Assembly (NCBI GenBank): GCA_026005135.1
Contig: BPKM01000001.1
Span: 744,001-808,000, forward strand
Source: Leptospiraceae bacterium
Lineage (GTDB): Bacteria > Spirochaetota > Leptospiria > Leptospirales > Leptonemataceae
DNA length: 64,000 nt
Direction: 5' to 3'
Positions 34,488-43,027 of the stretch are shown one piece after another. The position numbers and the translations under genes were made by a program. The notes under the pieces were generated by a model that made no database searches, was not told where the DNA came from, and saw only the letters and a program-made list of their open reading frames with translations. The first letter of the stretch is position 1. Every line of letters begins with the position of its first letter.

Positions 34488-35114
34488 ATGATTGTAGTAT
34501 TGGACTATGGGATGGGAAATATCCATTCTATTATAAAAGCGTTAGAATTATATTATCCAGATGTAGTTTATACAAATGATAAAAATAAAATCAAAAATGC
34601 AAAAGGACTTGTATTACCAGGCGATGGACATTTCCATACAGCAATGCTTCATTTACAAAATCTAAAAGATAGTATTTATGAACATATTTCTAAAGAAAAA
34701 CCATTACTTGGTATATGTATAGGCTTTCAGATTTTATTTGAAGACTCAGATGAAGTTTTAAAAGAGTATAATCAACCTACAATAGAAGGGTTAAAATTAA
34801 TATCTGGAAAAATAAGAAAATTTTCTATTAAAAATAAAAATTTTAAAATACCTCATATGGGTTGGAATCAATTAATTCCTAATACAAAACATTTTTCGAA
34901 TGTGCCAGATTATTTTAATACTTATATGTATTTTATTCATTCTTATCGTGCAGTTAATGTAGATGATTCATATGTTTTAACCTGGACAGAATATGCTGGT
35001 GAATTATTTCCTTCAACTGTTAAAAAGAATTATATATGGGGATGTCAATATCATCCCGAAAAATCAGATATTGCTGGACTGGAATTTTTAAAAGATTGGA
35101 TTAAACAATTATAA
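34488..35114 (+). CDS. hisH: Imidazole glycerol phosphate synthase glutaminase subunit
   Basis: The glutamine amidotransferase partner of HisF, releasing ammonia for imidazole-ring closure. The 208-residue class I glutaminase has VLDYGMGNIHSIIKAL at the start, LVLPGDGHF (~41-49), the nucleophile elbow LLGICIGFQILFE (Cys ~79) and YHPEKS (His/Glu ~187-189). The elbow reads CIGFQ where CLGMQ is common. HisF itself is not in the window. It is flanked by hisB and hisA in one operon with 13-14-base gaps and an AAGGA-type ribosome-binding site. Confidence 0.93.
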   Translation: MIVVLDYGMGNIHSIIKALELYYPDVVYTNDKNKIKNAKGLVLPGDGHFHTAMLHLQNLKDSIYEHISKEKPLLGICIGFQILFEDSDEVLKEYNQPTIEGLKLISGKIRKFSIKNKNFKIPHMGWNQLIPNTKHFSNVPDYFNTYMYFIHSYRAVNVDDSYVLTWTEYAGELFPSTVKKNYIWGCQYHPEKSDIAGLEFLKDWIKQL

Positions 35115-35127
35115 AAGGATATTAATT

Positions 35128-35859
35128 ATGGAAATTATACCCGCTATTGATCTTTTAGATAATCAAGTTGTTCGTTTATATAAAGGTAATTATAATCAGA
35201 AAAAAGTTTATTATAATGAACCAATAGAAGTAATACAATTTTTTAAGGATGCTGGGATCAAAAGAGTTCATATAGTAGATTTAAATGCAGCAAGAGATGG
35301 AAATACATCTATAAATAGAAGAAGCATCGAAAAAATCATAAATCATAAAGAATTTTTAAAATTAGAAATTGGTGGTGGAATTAGAGAAGAAAAAATTATT
35401 AAAGAATATTTAGAATTAGGCTTTGATTATTTAATTCTTGGTACAATTGCTGTAAAAAAACCAGAATTTGTAGAAGATATAATAAAAAAATATCCTGTTG
35501 ATAAATTTATCATTGGTGTTGATGCAAAGAACGAAGAAGTAAAAGTTTCTGGTTGGGAAGAAGATACAAAATTATCTATTTTTGATTTTTTTAAAACTAT
35601 TGAAAATTGGGGAATAAAACAAATTATTTTTACCGATATCAGTAAAGATGGAACCTTAGAAGGACCCAATATTTCCTTACTAAAAAAAATTCTAAAGCAA
35701 ACCAATCTTAATATTATTTCTTCTGGTGGAATTTCTTCAGAAAAGGATATATTGGATTTATATAATCTTAAAGATAATAAATTAATTGGTGTAATTATTG
35801 GAAAAGCATTTTATGAAAATAAAATTGATTTAAAAAAATTAACACGTTTAATAATATAA
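35128..35859 (+). CDS. hisA: ProFAR isomerase HisA
   Basis: HisA isomerises the ProFAR intermediate to PRFAR before HisF/HisH act. The 243-residue TIM barrel starts MEIIPAIDLLDNQVVRLYKG (catalytic Asp at residue 8), with LEIGGGIRE (~74-82), FIGVDAKNEEVKVSGWEE (~126-144), the second catalytic Asp in FTDISKDGTLEGPN (~165-178) and phosphate-binding ISSGGISS (~195-202). The aligned TDISKDGT segment separates it from HisF. It is the last gene of the operon; its stop is 7 bases from the stop of the convergent RNase Z gene, and no terminator hairpin is visible. Confidence 0.92.
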   Translation: MEIIPAIDLLDNQVVRLYKGNYNQKKVYYNEPIEVIQFFKDAGIKRVHIVDLNAARDGNTSINRRSIEKIINHKEFLKLEIGGGIREEKIIKEYLELGFDYLILGTIAVKKPEFVEDIIKKYPVDKFIIGVDAKNEEVKVSGWEEDTKLSIFDFFKTIENWGIKQIIFTDISKDGTLEGPNISLLKKILKQTNLNIISSGGISSEKDILDLYNLKDNKLIGVIIGKAFYENKIDLKKLTRLII

Positions 35860-35866
35860 AAAAATT

Positions 35867-36748
35867 TTATGAATTTTCTGGAACAGATTCTAATGGTTGT
35901 TTATGAAAGATTTCCTTTGTTAAGAAAGGAGTTGTTTTTTTATATAACCAATCAGGTAAAAGTTTTTTTAGTGTTTCTTTAATTTCTTTTTTTCTATATC
36001 GAGGAGAAAAATGAATTAAGTATAATTTCTGAATATTTCTAAAGTATTCAGCATTTTCAATGATTTCATATAAATGAATGTGTCCCCATTTTCTTGCTCT
36101 TTCTACGGGTCTTTTATCACAAATATAAGTACATTCTAAAAATAAAATTTTTGTATTTTGTACTACTTCATTTTCTAATACAAATTCTATTTGTGTATCT
36201 CCAGAAAATGTAATGATTGGTTCCAATCTTGTTTCTATTATATCTGGATTGGTTTTCTTTAATTCTGCAATTTTATATCCAGGAAGATGAAGATATTCTT
36301 TTTTAAGTTTTTTTCGTTTTTCAAAAATCACATATCCATTACTTGGAACTCTATGTACACTTGGTATTGCTTTAAAATAATAATTACCCTGTAAAGGATA
36401 TAGATCATTATAATTTACTGGAATTAAATGATATTTAGATTCATAATTTTCAATTTGATGCCATAATTTTAATATTTTATCAAGAGGTTCGTAAAGATGT
36501 GGTGGAATATAAACTTCTGGTGGAGATAATTTTCTTAAACTTCTCTGAGAAATTAGATATGCTAATCCAGAAGCATGATCTAAATGTCCGTGTGTTAATA
36601 AGATTTTTGGAATTTCTACAAGATTGGGAGAACCAATCCCTGTATCGAACATTATTTTTAAACGTGGAATTGCAATACTTGTATGAATACCGCCTTCTGA
36701 ATTTCCTATAAATGTAAAATCTTTATAATGATATTCAGTTAGAATCAT
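35867..36748 (-). CDS. rnz: Ribonuclease Z-type metallo-beta-lactamase (tRNA 3' processing)
   Basis: A 293-residue metallo-beta-lactamase-fold enzyme. Metal motif LTHGHLDHASGL (THxHxDH, about 51-62), a second histidine in PSVHRVPSNGY (~128-138), FSGDTQ (~179-184; the Asp ligand), LECTYICDKR (~199) and the final HFSPRY close to the His ligand of RNase Z (~245). The HGHLDH-SGD-HFS-RY pattern and the FIGNSEGGIHTS N-terminus resemble the short tRNase Z family, which trims tRNA 3' trailers. The enzyme is cytosolic. It starts 2 bases after the stop of the M16-like gene, so it is likely the third gene of that unit. Confidence 0.8.
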   Translation of the reverse strand: MILTEYHYKDFTFIGNSEGGIHTSIAIPRLKIMFDTGIGSPNLVEIPKILLTHGHLDHASGLAYLISQRSLRKLSPPEVYIPPHLYEPLDKILKLWHQIENYESKYHLIPVNYNDLYPLQGNYYFKAIPSVHRVPSNGYVIFEKRKKLKKEYLHLPGYKIAELKKTNPDIIETRLEPIITFSGDTQIEFVLENEVVQNTKILFLECTYICDKRPVERARKWGHIHLYEIIENAEYFRNIQKLYLIHFSPRYRKKEIKETLKKLLPDWLYKKTTPFLTKEIFHKQPLESVPENS

Positions 36749-36750
36749 TT

Positions 36751-38235
36751 TTATTTTATTATAGATTCAACATTTGTTTCTGGTTCAATAATAATTACCT
36801 TCATTTGTAATTTTTCTAAGGACTTTTTTAAAGATTCTGGACCTACAATAATAATCCATAAATCATTTTGTTTAAAATATTTATTATATATATTTAAAAT
36901 TTCCTGTTTAGAAATTTGTTGTATAATTTGAGGATATTTTATAATATAACTTTCAGGAGGATTATAAATTTTTTCTATAATATATAAATATAAAATTTTA
37001 GAAGGATTAGAAAATTCAAAAATATGAGAATTAATTAAAGCATCTTTTGCTATGATTATATCATCATCTGTAAGTAAATTTTCGAAATTAGATATTAAAT
37101 CCAGCATTATTTTAGTTGTTTCCTGAGCTTGTTTAGAATTTGTTCCAGATGCTGTAATAAACTTACCATAATGAGATCCGAATCTTGTTGAGGAATAAGC
37201 ATAATAGGCAAGACCTCTTTTTACGCGAATTTCCCTCATCATTTTAGATACAAAAGAACCTCCACCTAATATATAATTTGCTATTCGTAAAGGGAAAGTT
37301 TCGTAAGATTTATAGGATGGTAAAAATTTTCCCATTACGATAACAGCTTGTGGAACATCTTTTTTTACCAGAATTATTTTATTTTTAATTTCTTTTATAC
37401 CAGAAGGTTGTATATTTTGGTCTTTTATAATAAAGGGTTTTTCTATACTTCCCAATTTTTGGGATAAATTTAAAAAAATAGTATGATAATCTATTTCTGA
37501 AATATCTCCATCTAATGCAATATGTAGTCTTCTATGTTTTAAAATAGATTTATATGCTTTAAGAATTTTATCTCTTGTAATTTTTTCTATATCCTCTTTA
37601 TTTATGCTTTCTGTAATTTTATTTGGATATTCCATTATTTCTTTTAATTTTCTTCCAGCAATCTGATCTGGTTTATCATTTCTTCTCTGTATAGAGTCAA
37701 TATATCTTAATTTTAATGTTTTTAATTTATTTTCTGAAAATTCTGGATAAAGTAAAATATCTTCTAATAATTGAAAAGCCTGTTTAAAATTATGTTTTAA
37801 GCAATACATCTCAATAGAAATGAATTCTTGTTGTAGATTGAAATGTAATTCTACTCCAAGTTCAGCTAACATTTCAGATATTTCTTCGCCCGATTTACCT
37901 TTTGCTCCACCATTTTCCCATAAGTCCAGCAATAAAGAGTACAATCCTCTTTCTTCATTATTTTCCTGTAAAATACCACCTTCTATAATTAAATTTAAAT
38001 GTATTAAAGGTAGAGTATTATCTTTATATAGATATAAAGTTTCATAAGGAGAAATTGATATTGTTTCAATTTTCGGAAATTCAAATTTTAAAGGAGGTAT
38101 CTTTAAATTATTTAAAATCCCATTATTTCTATAAATTATTTTTAATTGGTTTTCATTAATTACTGGTGTACTTTCTAATTTCATAATCATTCCTGTAAGG
38201 TATAAAGATAATAATAAAAATATTTTAAATTTCAT
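36751..38235 (-). CDS. M16-family peptidase-like protein, non-catalytic partner
   Basis: A 494-residue exported protein (signal peptide to about residue 23) with the twin alpha/beta repeats of M16 peptidases: HLNLIIEGGILQENNEERGLYSLLLDLWENGG aligns with the zinc site, but the HxxEH residues are replaced (YSLLL), so it cannot bind zinc there. The C-terminal half keeps the typical IANYILGGGSFVSKMMREIRVKRGLAYYAYSS (R/Y substrate-binding) segment. Bacterial M16 enzymes often pair an HxxEH subunit with such an R/Y subunit, and the gene next upstream is exactly that. It is probably a periplasmic heterodimer. Confidence 0.85.
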   Translation of the reverse strand: MKFKIFLLLSLYLTGMIMKLESTPVINENQLKIIYRNNGILNNLKIPPLKFEFPKIETISISPYETLYLYKDNTLPLIHLNLIIEGGILQENNEERGLYSLLLDLWENGGAKGKSGEEISEMLAELGVELHFNLQQEFISIEMYCLKHNFKQAFQLLEDILLYPEFSENKLKTLKLRYIDSIQRRNDKPDQIAGRKLKEIMEYPNKITESINKEDIEKITRDKILKAYKSILKHRRLHIALDGDISEIDYHTIFLNLSQKLGSIEKPFIIKDQNIQPSGIKEIKNKIILVKKDVPQAVIVMGKFLPSYKSYETFPLRIANYILGGGSFVSKMMREIRVKRGLAYYAYSSTRFGSHYGKFITASGTNSKQAQETTKIMLDLISNFENLLTDDDIIIAKDALINSHIFEFSNPSKILYLYIIEKIYNPPESYIIKYPQIIQQISKQEILNIYNKYFKQNDLWIIIVGPESLKKSLEKLQMKVIIIEPETNVESIIK

Positions 38236-38244
38236 AAAATTCCT

Positions 38245-39816
38245 TTAATTTTGTGGATATAATTCTGCTTTATAAATTAAATCTGGTTTTAAATATTTTT
38301 TTATAGCATTTTGTATATCTTCTGATGATATTTCTTCTATTTTGTTATAATAATCAAATATAATACTATAATCGCCATAGATAAGTTCATAATAGGTTAA
38401 GATATCTGCTAAAAATGCATTTGAGCGCATTCGTTTAATAAAATTTGTTAAATATGTTTCTTTTACTCGTTTTAACTCTTTTTCATTAATTCCATTTTCT
38501 ATGATATTTTGAAATTCTTCGAATATAGATTGTTGAATTTTATTATAAAGTTGCTCTAATTCTTTATGATCTTTGGGATTTTTTAATAGTGATAAGTTGG
38601 GATAAATTAAAATCAAAAATAAATTGTTATATCTTTCTCCGGGTTCGGAAGTGTAAATAGCAAGTTGAGATACTAATTTTTCTTCTTCTATTAATTTTTT
38701 ATGTAATCGTGTATCTGGTCTTCCAGTTAAAATATCTGATAGAATTTCTAATACTAAATCATCTTTTGAAGGAAAGTTTGGTTTTAACCAGGCTAATAAT
38801 TGAATAGGAGAACCCTCTTTTTGAATTTTTAGATCAACTTTATGATAAGAAATTGCTTCTGGCTTATTTCTGGGAATAGGATAGGGAGGTTTTTCCCAAT
38901 CGCCAAAATATTTTTTTATAATATCAAGAGCATAATCTTCATCAAAATTACCAACAAGTGCGATTACAGTATTATCTGGTCTATAATAATTTCTATAAAA
39001 TTCAATAGCTTGTTCTTTTTTAAATTTTAATATATTTTTCATAGGTCCTATTGTTGGATATCCATAGGGATGATTTTGATAGATGGCTTCTAAGAATTTT
39101 TCGTATAGAAGACCAAAAGGATTATTTTCGACACGCATTCTTCTTTCTTCTGCAACTACATTTCTTTCCGTATAAAATTCTCGAAAAACAGAATTTTTTA
39201 TTCTATCAGATTCTAAACGAGCCCATACTTCAATTCTATTAGAAGGAAGTTCAATTTGGTAATTTGTAACATCTTCACTTGTATAAGCATTATAACCTCT
39301 CTGTCCTTGAATAGAATAAATAATAGAATCTTCTTCAGAAATTTGAAATTTTTTTACTTCATCTTCTATTATTTGAATTCGTTTTTTGATTCTTTCAATG
39401 GATTGTTCTATTTTTTGTTTTTCTTTTTCATTTTGTGTTTGATTTAATTTTTCATTTAAAGAGTCTAATTTATGGTACCACCGATCTAATAAATCTAAAT
39501 ATTTTTTTTCTTTTTCGAAGTCTATTGTGCCAACTTGTTTAGTCCCTTTAAATAACATATGTTCTAACATGTGGGCAATACCAGCATTTTCTTTTGTTTC
39601 GTCACATGATCCAGCGAGAATTTTCCAGTAGAGCGCTACAGTTGGAGTTGTTCCATTTTGCATAAATATTACTTTTAAACCATTTTCTAAAGTATAACGT
39701 TTGATTTTTGTTTTGATAGGTTGAAATATATCAACAGTCTCTACTTTCATTGGATTAGCCTTTAAATGTATTGAAAAATTTAGTAAAATTATAAATAATA
39801 TTAACTTTGTTTTCAT
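38245..39816 (-). CDS. M16-family zinc peptidase, catalytic subunit
   Basis: A 523-residue exported protein (signal peptide to about residue 20) with the inverted zinc motif HMLEH in NAGIAHMLEHMLFKGTKQ (about 80-97) and the downstream glutamate region (YTSEDVTNYQIELPSNRIEVWARLESDR). Between them is a ~60-residue charged coiled-coil insertion (LDRWYHKLDSLNEKLNQTQN onward), longer than in most family members. It is the catalytic half of an M16A/B-type protease; the non-catalytic partner follows after 9 bases. The substrate is unknown; periplasmic peptide clearance is typical. Confidence 0.9.
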   Translation of the reverse strand: MKTKLILFIILLNFSIHLKANPMKVETVDIFQPIKTKIKRYTLENGLKVIFMQNGTTPTVALYWKILAGSCDETKENAGIAHMLEHMLFKGTKQVGTIDFEKEKKYLDLLDRWYHKLDSLNEKLNQTQNEKEKQKIEQSIERIKKRIQIIEDEVKKFQISEEDSIIYSIQGQRGYNAYTSEDVTNYQIELPSNRIEVWARLESDRIKNSVFREFYTERNVVAEERRMRVENNPFGLLYEKFLEAIYQNHPYGYPTIGPMKNILKFKKEQAIEFYRNYYRPDNTVIALVGNFDEDYALDIIKKYFGDWEKPPYPIPRNKPEAISYHKVDLKIQKEGSPIQLLAWLKPNFPSKDDLVLEILSDILTGRPDTRLHKKLIEEEKLVSQLAIYTSEPGERYNNLFLILIYPNLSLLKNPKDHKELEQLYNKIQQSIFEEFQNIIENGINEKELKRVKETYLTNFIKRMRSNAFLADILTYYELIYGDYSIIFDYYNKIEEISSEDIQNAIKKYLKPDLIYKAELYPQN

Positions 39817-39891
39817 TATTAAAGGACAATAAAAATCAATTTAAACTTTCGACAACCTAATTTTATAAATGATTTTGGTTAAAAAAAATAA

Positions 39892-39907
39892 AGGGGATAA
39901 ATCCCCT
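39892..39907 (-). terminator. Rho-independent terminator of the OmpA-lipoprotein gene
   Basis: On the minus strand AGGGGAT-TT-ATCCCCT is followed directly by TTATTTTTTTT, a stem of up to seven pairs (loop probably opened to 4-6 nt) plus a clear U-run. It lies 8 bases after the ompA-type stop (39915) and before the M16 gene start, separating the two units. Confidence 0.85.
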
Positions 39908-39914
39908 AAAAATT

Positions 39915-40640
39915 TTATTTTAATGGAACGATACGGACTTCTACTCTTCTATTTGCTGGGCTTTTTCCTGTTCCATCAATTGGTTTATCCCATGCCCATC
40001 CTTTTATTTCGATAACTCTAGAAGAAGGTAAATTTAAATAATTTGCAACTGTTTTTGCACGCTCATAACTGAGTCTTTCATTATAACTTCTACTACCTGA
40101 TTTATCTGTATGTCCCCAGATTTTTACACCTGTTTCTGGATATGCTTCTAATGCTTCTTTTAGTTTTTCTACATTAGCTTTGGCAACACCCTGTAATTCA
40201 GCACTATTAATCTGAAAATTAATATCACCGTCCATTTTTACAAGAAGTTCCTTAGTTTCTCCTTTTTCATCTGGAACTTTTTCTAATTGGATACCTTTGC
40301 TGCCAAATTGATTTTGAATATCTTCATACATTAGATCTAAATAAAGTCCCACACCTAATCCAGCTAAACAACCAGTAGCAAGACCTACAATTTTACCCTG
40401 ATTATGTTCTTTTTTCTTTTTAAAAATAGCAAAGATATCTTTTCTTCGATCCTTGGCTTCTTTTTTTCTTTGCATTTCGTCGTATATTGTACCAAGGGCA
40501 AGACCTGCTCCACAACCTAAACCAGTAGATATCAATGTTCTTTTGGTTAAAGAGTCACAATTATTGAACGTTAATGTGGTTATACTCGTAAGGAGTAATA
40601 ATGAAATAAAAATATTTTTTGATTGATGATTTTTTTTCAT
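39915..40640 (-). CDS. OmpA-family peptidoglycan-binding lipoprotein
   Basis: About 241 residues from ATG 40640 (MKKNHQSKN); the 12-residue longer form from 40676 spoils the signal sequence. A lipoprotein signal ends at TLTFNNC, a spirochaetal-style lipobox. Next come two Gly-rich hydrophobic segments (GLGCGAGLALGTIYD and ATGCLAGLGVGLYLDLMY, a glycine-zipper pattern) around a basic stretch, then the OmpA C-terminal domain (about 135-241: INFQINSAEL, IWGHTDKSGSRSYNERLSYERA, GWAWDKPIDGTGKSPANRRVEVRI) that binds diaminopimelate in peptidoglycan. It ties the outer membrane or a membrane protein to the cell wall. It is a single-gene unit with its own terminator, divergent from murC. Confidence 0.88.
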   Translation of the reverse strand: MKKNHQSKNIFISLLLLTSITTLTFNNCDSLTKRTLISTGLGCGAGLALGTIYDEMQRKKEAKDRRKDIFAIFKKKKEHNQGKIVGLATGCLAGLGVGLYLDLMYEDIQNQFGSKGIQLEKVPDEKGETKELLVKMDGDINFQINSAELQGVAKANVEKLKEALEAYPETGVKIWGHTDKSGSRSYNERLSYERAKTVANYLNLPSSRVIEIKGWAWDKPIDGTGKSPANRRVEVRIVPLK

Positions 40641-40725
40641 AATTTTTAGAAAAAAATTTAGAACAATATAAGTCAATAATTATTTGCTTGATTTTTTTAA
40701 GAAGTTATTTTTTTTATTATACTTA

Positions 40726-42180
40726 ATGACAGATACATATAAAGTTTATATGAGTGGCATTTGTGGTTCTGGTATGAAGCCACTAGCATTACTAGGTTCT
40801 AAATTAGGATATAAAATTTTTGGTTCAGATAAAGCCTTATCTAATCTTAATCATCCTTTACATAGAATATTTAAAACTTATCATATAGATGCATTTCCTA
40901 ATCCAGATTTAGAAATATTAAATCATTGTGATTTCTATGTATATAGTTCTGCTATTTCAGAAGAACATATAGAAAGAAAAGAAGCGATTGAATTAAATAG
41001 ACAAAATAAAATTCAAATATTTCATCGAATGGATTTTTTAAATTATTTATTAAGAAATCATGAAATTAAATTAGCTATTGCAGGAACACATGGAAAAACT
41101 TCTACAACATCTATGGCTGGTTGGCTATTGCAAAATTTATGTTTAAATCCAACAATAATTGTAGGTGGAACACCAAAATTTTTACCACATTCATTTCAGA
41201 AAGGAAATGGTTATATTGCAATATATGAAACAGATGAATCCGATGGTTCATTTTTAAAATCTAATGCAAATTATCGTTTAATTTTAAATATTGATAAAGA
41301 TCATTTAAACTATTATGGTGATTTTCAAAATTTAATAGATAGTTTTTATAAATTTTCTATCAAATGTAGAAATTGTATTATTAATAATGATGATGAGGTT
41401 TTAGCTCAATTTCCTTATAAAGAAAAAAAACATTATATTGGTTATGGAACGATATTACCAGAACATAATTTATATAGATATTTTTTTAAAGGAAATTTAA
41501 GACAAGATATTTTATATTTACAGATTTATAAAAATCAGGATATTATATATGATTCAAAAAATGAAGGAATTCATTTTAAATTTCCAGGTAGTCATTTCCT
41601 AAAAAATGGACTGGGTGCTATTGCATTAGTTTTTTCTTTGTTATTAGATTATCCTTCACTTTCGATACGTTCTCTTGGTAATGATATTTTATCAAATTTT
41701 TCTATTAATTCTCTGATTCGAATTTTAAATCGTTTTACTGGAGTAGAAAGAAGAATGGATTATTTAGGTTCACTTAATGGTATACATATTTATGATGATT
41801 ATGGTCATCATCCTAATGAAATATTAAACGTTATTAAGGCATTAAAAGAAAAGTATAAAAATCGCATCGCTGTTGTTTTTCAACCTCATCGTTATACGAG
41901 AACAAAAGAATTAGCCAGAGAGTTTGCTAAAGCTTTAGAATTAGCTGATGATATTTATTTACTTCCTTTATATAGTGCTGGAGAAAAACCAATTCCTGGT
42001 GTTACTTCTGAATTAATTGGTAGATTTATTAGAAAAAATGTTCACTATTTAGAAAATAATCAATTTGATACAATTTTTTATCAGGATTATGATTGTGTGG
42101 TTTTCTTAGGAGCTGGTGATATATCAAATCAAATTAGAGAATATTTATCATTATCTCAGCCTTTAAGAAAAATCATGTAA
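40726..42180 (+). CDS. murC: UDP-N-acetylmuramate--L-alanine ligase
   Basis: MurC adds L-alanine to UDP-MurNAc in peptidoglycan synthesis. The ~484-residue ligase has the UDP-binding SGICGSGMKPLALLG start (GxCGSGM variant of the MurC motif), P-loop AGTHGKTSTTSM (about 112-123), ETDESDGSF, the YDDYGHHPNEI metal/substrate motif (~352) and VVFQPHRYTRTKEL (~375). The SGICGSGM start is near Mpl-type ligases too, but the division-gene neighbourhood supports MurC. I chose ATG 40726; TTG 40684 would add a hydrophobic tail atypical of the family. It heads the cluster murC-ftsQ-ftsA-ftsZ. Confidence 0.88.
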   Translation: MTDTYKVYMSGICGSGMKPLALLGSKLGYKIFGSDKALSNLNHPLHRIFKTYHIDAFPNPDLEILNHCDFYVYSSAISEEHIERKEAIELNRQNKIQIFHRMDFLNYLLRNHEIKLAIAGTHGKTSTTSMAGWLLQNLCLNPTIIVGGTPKFLPHSFQKGNGYIAIYETDESDGSFLKSNANYRLILNIDKDHLNYYGDFQNLIDSFYKFSIKCRNCIINNDDEVLAQFPYKEKKHYIGYGTILPEHNLYRYFFKGNLRQDILYLQIYKNQDIIYDSKNEGIHFKFPGSHFLKNGLGAIALVFSLLLDYPSLSIRSLGNDILSNFSINSLIRILNRFTGVERRMDYLGSLNGIHIYDDYGHHPNEILNVIKALKEKYKNRIAVVFQPHRYTRTKELAREFAKALELADDIYLLPLYSAGEKPIPGVTSELIGRFIRKNVHYLENNQFDTIFYQDYDCVVFLGAGDISNQIREYLSLSQPLRKIM

Positions 42181-42261
42181 TTTTTATATAAATATAAAAA
42201 AAATATTTGCAAGAAATTAAAATCTATTCTAAATAGTTCTTAATGTTTACTTTTTTAAGAT

Positions 42262-42437
42262 TGCTCTGTTGTATAAAAGTTTATTATTTCATTTTTATAA
42301 AAGGATTTACTAAGATTTTTAGAAATTTTTTCATAATTAAAAGTGTATTGAATTATAAGCATCTGTTATTACTATTTGAAAAAATTTTCGTTTTTATAAA
42401 AAATTTTACTTTAAAATGGGTGTTATGCAACAAAACC
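42262..42437. mobile_element. MITE copy B inserted in the 5' end of ftsQ
   Basis: A 176-bp copy in reverse orientation relative to copies A and C: left end TGCTCTGTTGTATAAAAGTT, right end GTTATGCAACAAAACC, aligning along its length to the complement of copy C (for example TATTTGAAAAAATT, TTTATAAAAAATT and TTAAAATGG). It is flanked by a perfect 9-bp direct repeat TTTTAAGAT (42253-42261 and 42438-42446). Removing the element and one repeat joins ATG TTT ACT TTT TTA AGA to TTT AAA in frame, giving MFTFLRFKIILL. It is more diverged than A and C from each other, so it is the older insertion, yet its duplication is intact. Confidence 0.92.
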
Positions 42438-43027
42438 TTTTAAGATTTAAAATAATTTTATTATTTTTATTTTCTATTATACTTGTATTTACAGGAATTA
42501 TATTTATTTTTTATTCTGATAAGATTTATCAAAATAATATAAATTATAAAAACAAAGAAGATATATTATCAGATGAACTAAATATACAACAAAAGAATTA
42601 TTGTATTCTTCAAATTTATAATAATAGAACAAAAGAAAGTATTTATTTTACGTTTCAGAAAAATTTTATAAAACAAATGGAATGTATTAATAAAAATTTT
42701 CAAATGCCAATTTTAAATATAATTGCTAATAATAATTTAAATTTTCAATTAAAAAAGATCAATTTTTTTCTTGACTCTTATTGGAAAATCATTTCTATAA
42801 ATCCAACTATATTAGAAGTTATATCGGAAATTAAAATTAACGATAAAGAAATCTTTTTTTTTATGAATAATAAAAAAATACGTATTGATGTTAAAGATTA
42901 CCGAAAAAAAAATTGGGAAGAGAAATTTATTTCGCTTGTAATATGGATTATTGAAAAAAATATAAATAAAGCCTATTTAGATATAAGGGAAGAAGATAGT
43001 CTATTAATTGTTGATGGTGAAATATGA
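42416..43027 (+). CDS. ftsQ: FtsQ-like cell-division protein with a MITE-derived start
   Basis: A 203-residue bitopic protein between murC and ftsA, the place of ftsQ: a short cytoplasmic tail, one membrane helix (about residues 12-33), and a periplasmic alpha/beta domain whose end (LEVISEIKINDKEIFFFMNNKKIRID ... LDIREEDSLLIV) fits the FtsQ beta domain. It is shorter than usual (about 250+). FtsQ links the FtsBL complex to the divisome. The first codons come from the inserted element: ATG 42416 (MGVMQQNLLRFK) or ATG 42425 (MQQNLLRFK), both inside the terminal repeat; the ancestral start was ATG 42243 (MFTFLRFK). The stop overlaps ftsA as ATGA. Confidence 0.65.
   Translation: MGVMQQNLLRFKIILLFLFSIILVFTGIIFIFYSDKIYQNNINYKNKEDILSDELNIQQKNYCILQIYNNRTKESIYFTFQKNFIKQMECINKNFQMPILNIIANNNLNFQLKKINFFLDSYWKIISINPTILEVISEIKINDKEIFFFMNNKKIRIDVKDYRKKNWEEKFISLVIWIIEKNINKAYLDIREEDSLLIVDGEI

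Noticed and set aside
42243..42443. A 66-residue frame MFTFLRLLCC... as an independent gene
   Set aside because: Only its first six codons are genuine (the ancestral ftsQ start); the rest reads through the inserted element. It is evidence for the insertion, not a gene.
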